Origin: Saprolegnia diclina VS20
Taxonomy: Eukaryota > Oomycota > Saprolegniomycetes > Saprolegniales > Saprolegniaceae
Direction of reading: 5' to 3'
NCBI RefSeq assembly: GCF_000281045.1
Contig: NW_008246068.1
Location: forward strand, 602,216-627,758
DNA length: 25,543 nt
Shown here: positions 9,005 to 17,919 of the stretch, piece by piece
How the letters are laid out: every line of letters begins with the position of its first letter
How positions within the stretch are numbered: position 1 is the first letter of the stretch
The notes under the pieces: generated by a model
Database searches by the model: none
Told to the model about the DNA's origin: nothing
Seen by the model: the letters and a program-made list of their open reading frames with translations, nothing else
Made by a program: the position numbers and the translations under genes

Positions 9005-9703
9005 CTAGATGTTGCCTGGCTTTTGTCTGAAGTGATGCTTCATGCCGAGCGAGAAGCAGCCTCGGTCGATCATTTGGTGCGGAGGAATAAACTACGCACA
9101 GCCGATGCGTAAGATACCACCTTGGTACACGAAGCATCATCGTACCTGGTCGTCGTCCTTCTCCATGCTGTCTAAGTGGTCTAAATGCCGCCGGTACCGG
9201 TCCGCGTCGTCGTACTCGCTATCGTACGACGGCTTGCGTCCGTGGGGCAGTGGCACCATCGGCACGGTCGACTGCGTCGGCGTGGACGATGGATGCAACG
9301 GGATCTGGATCGGCCCGGACGACGGGTGCGCCATCGACATGGCCCGCAACCGCCGGGTCTCGGTCTCGGTCGGGCTGCGTCGCTCGTGGCGCGTCGTCTC
9401 GTCGCCGCCGTTGGCGATGTGCAACCGGCTCAGATACTTCATGCGCCACTTTTGCTCGTCGCCCGATAAAAACGACTTGTTGGGCATCGACTGGCTTCGC
9501 AGAAGCTGGTCGGTCTCGGTCCGCGCATCGACGACGGCGCGCGCGCCCGGGATCGCATGGCCCGCAGGTTCCTTGAGCTTCTGCAGCACTTGCTCGTCGA
9601 GGAGGTAGTCCATCATGTCGGGCTCGACGTGGTCCATGATGAGGTCGTCGTCGCCGCCGAAGAGGACGTCCGACTCGTCCATCTCAAAGTCGGTCATCGT
9701 CAT
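9005..9703 (-). CDS. Acidic disordered protein with short spliced C-terminal motif
   Basis: Two exons, 9703-9146 and 9091-9005, are joined by a 54-nt GTACGA...TAG intron; 214 aa. The N-terminus is acidic (MTMTDFEMDESDVLFGGDDD, then MMDYLLDEQVLQKLKEP). The middle is rich in Ser, Thr, Pro and Arg (RRSPTETETRR, PLHPSSTPTQS). Without splicing the protein ends six bases past the donor. Splicing adds 28 residues beginning FIPPHQMIDRGCFSLG and ending RQKPGNI, a basic segment that looks like a conserved terminal motif. The second exon was too short to stand as a frame of its own. I do not recognise the family. The acidic start and basic end would suit a regulatory or adaptor protein, but that is a guess. 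An inverted CCAAT box lies about 105 bases upstream (9806-9810). Confidence 0.7.
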
Positions 9704-10645
9704 GCTGCTGCCGCTGCCCGCGGTTCAACTTGTCGACGAAAATCGAAATAAACTCCAGCTGCCCTTTTGCCTTGGAATTTGTATGGAGGACCGATCGACC
9801 ATATGATTGGTCGACCTGGTTGAACCTTGGCAATCCCGTTTCCGGCAGAGCGATACAAAGAGTAAGTCGGCGACTTTAACGCGTAAGACGTATTGCGTTT
9901 TATCGGCGCGCGGCGGCTTCTTGTGGCCGCAGAAGCCTCGCCAGGCGGAGCACTTCGGAACAAACACTACTTGCGCGACGCCCAGCACCAGTATCGCCCA
10001 AGCTTGACCCACGACTGCTTCTTGACAGGCGAATCAGCTTCCGACGTGCAGTCGACGGCGCTGTTCTACGAGGACAAGACCATAGATCTTGCATTTTCCA
10101 GCATTTTCGCTGGCGGCAACGATGCTATGGGATCATTTCTAGGACGAATTAAATCAGTTCATATTCGTCTACGGTGTTGCTCGCAAGGGCAGACAATACG
10201 CACTCGATGCCGGCAAGGGACACCGCATAGCAGCAATGTGACATCGCTGGCGCACGGCCACCGACCTGTGTATCCTATCCTGCGGTTTCAATGGCGCTAA
10301 ACGTTTCGGTTTAACGTTTAACGTGATGACGGACTGGTTTTGCGCGCATTTTCCTACGTTTTTTCCACTCGCAGCTGCGTCGACGCAGTGGAATTTTCAG
10401 CGATCCTGAGACCGAATTAAATAAAAAATATTTTTAGAAGCGAGGCCGTGGTTCTTGTGGTCGGCCTGCGGCAGGGTGGCAGGCAGGCCGAGGTACCCGC
10501 GCAGTAGCCAGCGCCGGTGGCCGCCTAGTCTGTCGTCCGAGGTTGCGTCGACCGAGCGCGATGGGCAGGCCTACCTATGTGCTACTTCAAGGCGAAATCA
10601 GATGCAACCTCCTTCAACCACATCGTTTTGATTCTCTACTCAGGA
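9704..10645. other. Intergenic with possible coding remnant
   Basis: Most of this holds nothing recognisable. Between about 9944 and 10084 the plus strand has strong GC bias at third positions and reads protein-like (HYLRDAQHQYRPSLTHDCFL, then DVQSTALFYEDKTI), without a start codon or recognised domain. It may be a fragment of a dead gene. Around 10415-10440 there is an AT-rich patch (gaattaaataaaaaatattt). Confidence 0.4.
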
Positions 10646-12295
10646 CTACCTGCAGCTACTACGCTGCTTTGTCACGATCATGGATGGCCACGCGCGAATG
10701 AGCCGGGCCGCGGTCTCGGCGAAGGCTTCAAAGTGCTCGACGCCCGGCGCATCGAGGCGGCGCGGCGCAGCGTCGGCCACCGACACGGCGCCAATGCAGA
10801 CACCGTTCGAGAGGTAGATGGCTTGGCCACGGTAAAAGCGAACGTCGGCGGGGAGCGGTAATGACAGCGTCATGTCATCCAGCACGTCATCCACGATGCT
10901 ACCGCCGGCGTCGATGGCGCGGGCCACAAGCGCGTCGCCGGGCGCTGGCCCGATGATGGCCACGAGTCGGACGCCGTCTCGAGTCGCGAGATGTACGCTG
11001 GCGCTACTGCACGCGATGGCCTTGACGGTAATCGCGGCCATGATCTGGAGGAGGATCGCGAGCTCTAAATCGGACGAGAGGGCGTGGAGCTGGGCGCTGG
11101 AGCAGGCGCGCCGCCGGGCGACGGGCGACGAGAGAATCTGCGCTGGCCGACGTCGATGGCGGATGGGCGACCACACCTTGATGGCATCGACGCACGTCGC
11201 GCAGACTCGCAGCGCGATCGGAGTCTGCCGTGTTGTCTCGAGAACCGAGCACGACGCGCAAACGTCATGGTCGCAGAGACGGCAAACGACCGCGGGCAGA
11301 AACACGCTAAAGCCCGTCAAGCACACGCGACAGCCGTCTTGGACAGAAGAGTCGCCGGCTTCATGCAGCGCGGGCTCGACAAGGTAGTCGGCGAGGCGAG
11401 TCCCGACAACGAGGCGAGGGATATGCTCCCAAGCATCGGCGGCGCGGAGGAGGAAGCGCTTTGCGGCGTCCTGGAGGCCGTCGACAAAGCAGTAGCCACC
11501 GAGAAAGCTGAGACGCGTTCGGTCGCCAACCGCTTGTATGTGGCACGCCATCATGAGGTTTTGCAGTCGGCGGACAAGTGGCGTGAGCACGAGCGCATCG
11601 GGATCGTCGATGGACTTGACGAGCCAGATGTAGCTACCGTCGTCGAGGCGCGCAAAGTGCTCGAGGTACAATAGTTCCTTCATCTTGGGCTTGGACTTGG
11701 TCACAAAGCGCGCTGTTCGCGCGCTCTCTTCGTACCGGAGGCGGTGCAATCCGGCCGCGAGCGTCTCGGTCGCATGCGCGTGGTGTGCTGTCGGCGTCGA
11801 TATGGTCGTGGACGACGATGACGACGACGACGACGCTTCGGCGTCCGGCTCGGCACACGACGCGTCGCTCTGGGCAACCGACCGAACGTATGCTGTATCG
11901 TCGGCAAAGACTGCGTGCCACAGTGCGTCGCTTGAGGTCCACTGCGGCGTCCAAAAGAGACGCAGCACTTCGTCTATAGACGCGGGCAGCACCTGCGCGC
12001 AATGGACGTACTGCACGTGGGCCTTGCTGTCGGCCGTGATGCTGACCTTGGCGCGGCTGCCATACTGCACGCGCTTGAGCTGGACCGCGTCGTTCTCGCG
12101 CTGAATCGCTGCATGCATGTAGCGTCCGAGCTTCCGGCCGCGGCGCCCGAGCTGCGACGCCGAGAGGTCGGCAATGTTGCTGGAAAAGCCCCACGGCCCA
12201 CTCGCGGTCGTTGTTGTCGCGGCTGCCGGCTTGCGGCTGGACCAGTACATCGAGTGGTGGGCGGGCTGCGTCGGCGTGCTGAGCCCGATCGGCAT
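10646..12295 (-). CDS. START-like, FYVE-type zinc finger and GAF-like protein
   Basis: Single exon, 549 aa, starting at the first ATG (MPIGLSTPTQ). Residues about 85-310 look like the START-like lipid-binding domain seen before FYVE fingers in many oomycete proteins (VQYVHCAQVLPASIDEVLRL; KELLYLEHFARLDDGSYIWL; FLGGYCFVDG). A Ser-run (155-162) interrupts it. The zinc finger has eight cysteines at 322, 325, 338, 341, 346, 349, 365 and 368, in FYVE spacing. The basic RRHHCR patch that reads PI3P in classical FYVE domains is PAVVCRLC here, so PI3P binding is doubtful. Residues about 405-540 resemble a GAF domain (ASVHLATRDGVRLVAIIG; VRFYRGQAIYLSNGVCIGAV). The likely role is lipid-linked signalling or membrane traffic; the ligand is unknown. 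Confidence 0.85.
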   Translation of the reverse strand: MPIGLSTPTQPAHHSMYWSSRKPAAATTTTASGPWGFSSNIADLSASQLGRRGRKLGRYMHAAIQRENDAVQLKRVQYGSRAKVSITADSKAHVQYVHCAQVLPASIDEVLRLFWTPQWTSSDALWHAVFADDTAYVRSVAQSDASCAEPDAEASSSSSSSSTTISTPTAHHAHATETLAAGLHRLRYEESARTARFVTKSKPKMKELLYLEHFARLDDGSYIWLVKSIDDPDALVLTPLVRRLQNLMMACHIQAVGDRTRLSFLGGYCFVDGLQDAAKRFLLRAADAWEHIPRLVVGTRLADYLVEPALHEAGDSSVQDGCRVCLTGFSVFLPAVVCRLCDHDVCASCSVLETTRQTPIALRVCATCVDAIKVWSPIRHRRRPAQILSSPVARRRACSSAQLHALSSDLELAILLQIMAAITVKAIACSSASVHLATRDGVRLVAIIGPAPGDALVARAIDAGGSIVDDVLDDMTLSLPLPADVRFYRGQAIYLSNGVCIGAVSVADAAPRRLDAPGVEHFEAFAETAARLIRAWPSMIVTKQRSSCR

Positions 12296-13171
12296 CCTAT
12301 GCTGAACCCAAAATTGCAAAGTGGGGCGTGGAATATTATTATTTGTCGCGAGCTGATTGATCCCAAGGTATCGTAACTAAGCAGCAACGAGCAAGAGCCA
12401 GAAGAAGGGCAGAAGCGGTGCAGACAAGAAGGTCGTCTCGGGTCGTCGTCGTACGAGAGTACGAGGCACTACTATATAGACAGCGTTGACGCTGCACCAA
12501 ACTAATATTACAGCCTGGATAACAGGTGCGTCGGCGTCGTGGGCATCCGTGCTGCCAACGCCGTGGGACGATCGCGCCCGTTTGTGCGACGGAGCCAAAT
12601 GCGCTGCTCTGGCCATTCCGGACGTCGACGTAGGGAGAATAGTAGCCCGTAGCATGCCGTGGTTGACGATTTGGAAGTGGCAACTTCACCTTCTCACACG
12701 CCGGCGGCAGCTGCCGGCTAATAACTGTGGCATGCGGTGGTGTATCGTTGAAGATAACCGCAGGTGCGAAGACACATGGCACGCGTCTCTCTGGACGTCG
12801 GCGCGTTCGATTTCTCGACAGGCGCAGGCGTGGTGAAGCTGGTACCGCTCTCAAGAAATAAAGGTCCGGTCGAATCATCACCGTGTCCTCAAGCGTAGCC
12901 GAGACCAGTGGACGCGCCTGGCGCTGCACCGAGATTCGTCGAGGGTGCTTGTGATGCATTTCCACACGGTCGTGTCGTACGCAGTGCTATCACCTCGAGG
13001 ACGACGATCCTCCATCGTCTCGCCCTCCGCCCATATACGTTGTCGTCGAAATGGAGCACACACCGAAAGCATGCACCGCACCTGTTTAGCTACCAAATCG
13101 AGAAGAAGATCCTAGACACACACACGAGACCGCGTCGCAATGTCGGCGTCCAAACAGCGACGCGGCGCGCG
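12296..13171. other. Intergenic, no supported gene
   Basis: This lies between the start of the START-FYVE gene and the 3' end of the kinase gene. A minus-strand frame of about 200 codons (12965-12339) has no domain, no coding-like third-position bias and no ordinary start. Nothing else was found. Confidence 0.45.
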
Positions 13172-14763
13172 CTAAAAGTTGTGTCGGCTGTACATTTGGG
13201 ACCCGAGACCACCGTTCGTCGTTGCTGTTGTTGCGGCGATCGGTTTGATCGGCGCGGTTGGGTTGTAGCTGGACTGGAACGGCCGCTTCCCGCCCGAGAA
13301 GAGCGACGCGTCGGGGTTGTTGGCGTCGTTGTTCTCGGTCGCCACCGCCCCGATGCCGGGTGCATACCGCGCTTGGCGCGTGTACCGACTGCCGGGCACG
13401 CTCGAGTTGTCGGGGCCGCCACTTGCCGGCGGTAGTGGCTCAAGCGACGAGCTGCCAAACATTGTGTTGGCCGCGGCCGCCATCGTATTACGCGGTGCGG
13501 CCTTGCCCGACGCCGAGTTGACACTATTACTTGTGCGGTAGTTGGCGTTGGCCGAGTAGTTTTCGCTCGGTGCGGCCGGCTGAAATGCGGGCGGGGGGTA
13601 CGGGCCGTGGGTCGTGGAGGTCGGTGTCTTTTGGGCGACGCCGGGAGTGGTCGACGGCGACTTGTCCGTAGGCGTGAACGTACCCGCCAGCGATGTGGCC
13701 TGTTGCGGAGCGTTGGGGGTGGGGATGGACGGTGGGATGTTGGCGTTCACTTGGAAAAATGGATATTGCAGGGCTTGGCTCGACGTCGGTCGCTGGTTTG
13801 GGTCGTACTTGAGAAAGTCTTGCATGAGCTGAATCGCTTCCGGGCTCGCGTGCGGAATGATGGACGCAAGTGACGTCGACACGAACTGCGGGAAGCGGTA
13901 GTTCATCTGCGCGGCGAGCTTCATGCCTTCCGGCCAGCTCGCGTGCGTCGGGTTCCCGAGCACAGAGCAAATCTTGTAAATCTGGTCGCCTTCGCTCGAG
14001 CCCGGAAAGAGGGGTCGCAGCGTGAACATCTCGGCCATGATGCAGCCCATGGCCCAGGCGTCGATCGGAGAGTTGTACGTCGTCGAACGCAGTAGCACCT
14101 CGGGCGCGCGGTACCACCGCGTCGAGACGTAGTCGGTGAACGGCGGCCGTGATCGGATCTCACGCGCCAGGCCAAAATCGGCGACCTTGACGACGTCACC
14201 CTTGACGAGCATGTTTTCGGGCTTGATGTCCCGATGGAAGAAGCTGTGCTTGTGCATGAACGCCAGCCCTTGCAGCATCTGGTACCTAGACGCAGCGACC
14301 ACATCAGGATTCATGCTTCCTTCCTTCTCGACGTACATGAGGTTGCGGATCTTGGACTCGGGGAAATGGCGGTTCCGCTTCTTCATCGTCTCGTACAAGT
14401 TGTTTTCCATAAACTCAAACACGAAGAAGAGCTCGTCGTTCTCGCGAATCACTTCCTTGAGCTTGATGATGTTGGGGTGGTTGAGCTTCTTGAGCGACTA
14501 GGCGTCCATGGATGAGCATCCTTGACCTTGTCGTAGGAAGTGCATGTAGTACCTTGACCTCCCGCAGCGCCATGCACTCTTCCCACGTGTAGAACTTCTT
14601 CTTCATCTTCTTGACGGCCACCTACATGCATGGACCCTCGTCGTCTTCCTCGCTCCTCATGCGCATGGTGGCGTACGACTTCGCCCGACGTCCGGTTCAC
14701 GGCCTTGAGCACCGAGCCGTACGTCCCATCGCCGAGCTGCTTCGTGATCTTGTACCGGTTCAT
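13172..14763 (-). CDS. MAK: MAK/ICK-type (RCK family) serine/threonine kinase
   Basis: Four exons: 14763-14677, 14621-14553, 14497-14337 and 14285-13172, with introns of 55, 55 and 51 nt; 476 aa. The start is the ATG of [18 protein letters not shown]. Kinase features in order: P-loop [28 protein letters not shown] with the catalytic Lys, [15 protein letters not shown], activation loop [12 protein letters not shown]. The MKxKFxxWEECxxLREVK segment and TDY motif mark the MAK/ICK branch of RCK kinases, which control cilium length and intraflagellar transport in animals and algae. That fits an organism with flagellate zoospores. After about residue 285 the tail is disordered and rich in Asn, Pro, Ser and Thr, as in this family. 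The 51-nt intron has no stop and adds a false insert ([11 protein letters not shown]) if unspliced; removing it restores [15 protein letters not shown]. Confidence 0.92.
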
Positions 14764-15239
14764 GCCCCGTCGCCGCCCTTTTGCCCACTGAGCCGACGCT
14801 TTTTTTAACCCGCCGTTTCGTTGAGAAACCGCAGGATTAGATAATGCTTTCAAACGTTATGTATAATAAAAAACACAATTCGCACATGCGTCTCGCGTCT
14901 TGCATTGAGATCGCGTCCACCTAGCATCCACCAGCTAGGCTAATACATACCTATATAACTTGGTGATCTTGCCATGGGGATACATGCGTAGTCCCTATGC
15001 AAGTCGTACAAGTATGCATGAACCGGACGCCGTAAGAGCCCTCCGCGGCTGGCGATTCGCGGTGTGCGAACCGGTTAGTCGAGACGACGATGAGGATCGA
15101 GTCGGCTTCTTCAGCGCTGCGAGCCAGGTGTACGAGCTGGCCGTTGATGGTGCAGTCGCTGGCCAGTCCATGCCACCACTCCATGTTATCCGGACAGCCT
15201 TGCCTGCGAATGCCAATCATACGGATACTCTGTGTCGGG
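14764..15239. other. Divergent promoter region of two kinase genes
   Basis: The spacer of 476 bases separates two divergently transcribed genes and must hold both promoters. An AT-rich patch (tataataaaaaacacaatt, about 14861-14880) lies about 100 bases upstream of the MAK-like start. A CCAAT box at 15213-15217 lies just upstream of the receptor kinase start. No gene was seen. Confidence 0.45.
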
Positions 15240-17666
15240 ATGTGGTCGACGACGGCAGCGCTTCTGTTCCTGGCGACGTCCGTGGCCGGCGAGACGGCCT
15301 GCCCCAATGCATCGGCGCCGACGGCGACGCTGGTTGCGGGCTCGGCCTGCGAAGGCACCGACAGCACGCTCTGCTACGTCGACCGGACGTGCACCACGGT
15401 CGCCCGTGCGGCGCTGACGGCCAAGTCGCGTGTCGCCAACGTCTCGCGCGTCGGCGACCTCTCGGCGTACAGCGGTAGCCGCCTGTACGTACCACTCTCG
15501 CTACTGCACTCAGAATTGGACATGATACACTGTCTTGCGGGCCGTAGGTTTTTCGAAGACAGTCCGCGCTTGGTGTTTGATGAGAGCTTCCGCTTCCCGC
15601 CCTACCTCTTCGTCTTGTGCGACTTGACAAGAAACGCGATAGACTCATACCATGAGTGTCTAGCGGCGTCGAGCGATGCAACATGAGCGCGCTGCCGCCG
15701 GTGCCGTCTTCGGCGCTCTTCACCGAACTGTGCGAGCTGCCGTACCGACTGTACTTCACCACCGTGGGGTAGGTACTTGCGCTTCAACCGCCTCACGCGC
15801 CTTCCGACCATGAAGCTGGCCAAACGCATGTCGGAATTGTAGGTCCTATTGTCGTCTGCTATGAAGTTCATTCCTCATCATGCATGCGTCGGTAGCTGGG
15901 CCGACAACAACTTGCTGACAGACGTGGCGCCGATCCCGATCCCGACCTTTGCGCTGTACGTCACGTGTGGTCGCATCACCTCATGGCAGCTCTAGTGTCC
16001 TGGACAACAACCGCATTGAGCAATTAGTCAACCTCACGCTCGACACACAGCGACTGTACGTACTGACGACCACGCTATTGTCATCGAACGTGCGGTGTAT
16101 GCAGGTACTTCAGCGGCAACCCGCTCACAACGATCCGCAATGTGAACTTCTCCTCGAGCGTCACCCTCTTGTATGTTGAAACTTCTGCGATCCTAGAGAT
16201 ATGTCCTCATCGGCGTCGATGGATGTAGCAACTGCTCGGACTGCCACCTCACGACTTTTGCACTGACGCCGTCGTCGTACGAGACGCTCAACAGCCTTCC
16301 GCCAAACCAATTTCTTCTCGGGTCGACGACCCTCAACGCCTCGGCGTGCAATGCGACCGGTGGTGCTATCTCCGTGCTTCAGACGCACTTTGTGGCGTGC
16401 GTCGCGCAGCCCGCCGTCGTCATTACGGCGCCGGCCCACACCGCAAGCGTCCTGCCGTGGGTCGTTCTTGCCGTCGTCGGCGTCTTCGTCGTTCTCATTG
16501 CGTTCGTCATGCGGCTTCGCTGTCGTCGGGCGGCAGCCCACAAGGCCGACGACGACGACGAGAAGCGCCCGACGCGAACCATCACGTTTCCGTCGTTCTC
16601 GGACCGGTCGACCGACTTGGACGCTGGTGGCGACGATGATCTGCGCGCCAAGCTCAGCCAATTGCAGCTGCACCGCGTCGAAGTTGGCGAGGTTCAGGTC
16701 GGCGCGTTTGTCGCGGAAGGCGGCCATGGCGCCGTGTACCAAGGCACGTACCGCAACGACACGGTTGCGCTCAAGACGCTCTCGCCCCACAAGATTTCTG
16801 CGTCCAATGTCAAGAGCTTCCTCGACGAGATTCTTCTCCTCTCCACGTACTACGCATTCGCATTTCTTCGTTTGCGTGACATGACCTACTAGCCTCGACT
16901 GCCCGTATATCGTCCGGCTCGTCGGCGTCGCGTGGACCAAGCCCGCCGATGTGGTCTGTCTCCAAGAGTTTATGGACGGCGGCGACTTGCGCACGCGGTT
17001 GCTCGACGACGCGCCGTTCTCGTGGACCGACAAGCTGCTGTGCGTGACGCACCTTGTCGACGCGCTCGTCTACGTGCATTCGCTCAACGTACTCCATCGC
17101 GACATCAAGTCCCGCAACGTCCTCTTCCGACGCGACAAAGCGGTGTGGAAACTCGCCGACTTTGGCATTGCGCGCGAGGTTCGATATCATTATTTTCGAA
17201 ATTGAACTATCGCATGGGATGCTAGGACGCCGACGGCACAATGACGTGCGGCGTCGGCACGAGTCGGTGGACCGCACCCGAGGTGCTGCAGGGACAGTAC
17301 TACTCGTCGGCTGCCGACGTGTACTCGTTCGGTACATCAACCCGGTATGCTGAACGCGATGACAATATATATCTGCTAGGCGTCGTGCTCTCGGAGCTCG
17401 ACACGCATGCGCTGCCGTACGCAGAGGTGCTCGGGCCCAACGGACAGCCACTCTCTGAGGCGACGCTCGTGCACCGCGTGTGCGCTGGCGAGTTGGCGCC
17501 GACGTTTCGAGCGAGCTGCCCGGTGTGGGTGCGCTCCTTGGCGACCGCCTGCCTCTGCGCCGATCCCGCGCTGCGCCCGACAGCGCTTGTGGTAGCGTCG
17601 CGCCTCCTGCGCCTCAAGCTTACGGATACTGGCGAAGCCATCACCGACGTCAACGCGCACGCGTAG
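15240..17666 (+). CDS. LRR receptor-like TKL kinase, eleven exons
   Basis: Exons: 15240-15484, 15548-15616, 15664-15729, 15773-15838, 15896-15955, 15996-16055, 16105-16170, 16229-16846, 16893-17178, 17226-17331 and 17380-17666; 642 aa. A signal peptide (MWSTTAALLFLATSVAGE) precedes a Cys-containing region. Leucine-rich repeats of 20-23 residues follow (RCNMSALPPVP, LYLRFNRLTRLP, WADNNLLTDVAP, LVLDNNRIEQLV, LYFSGNPLTTI). One transmembrane helix lies at about 285-304, followed by a basic stop (RLRCRRAAAHK). The kinase at about 368-635 has VALK, HRDIKSRN, DFGIARE and WTAPEVL, and is of the tyrosine-kinase-like group. The first P-loop glycine is Ala (VAEGGHGAVY). The likely role is a surface receptor signalling inward; the ligand is unknown. 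Removing all ten introns is required, and each restores a repeat or kinase motif. Confidence 0.9.
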
Positions 17667-17919
17667 TGTCAACCTTCCTACCCAGACACGCTTCGATTGC
17701 ACATGACAATATTGTATCATACTTTCTAAAACCTCCACAAAAATCTACTTCAAAATCTCCTATGGCCAATGTACTGTACACGTACGGGGCAAGACAGAAC
17801 GCCACCCAATTACTGTAGTCCACCCATTTATCGACTACTAGTATGCAGTGCCACCATTCAAGTATCGCATTCGAATAACGCAAAAAAATGTTGGAAAATA
17901 TGGAAAAAAAGCAACGTCG

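Noticed and set aside
12339-12965. 208-codon minus-strand frame
   Set aside because: No domain, mixed third-position composition, and start by a non-ATG codon.
16161-17033. 290-codon minus-strand frame
   Set aside because: It mirrors the receptor kinase exons; the plus strand carries all kinase motifs.
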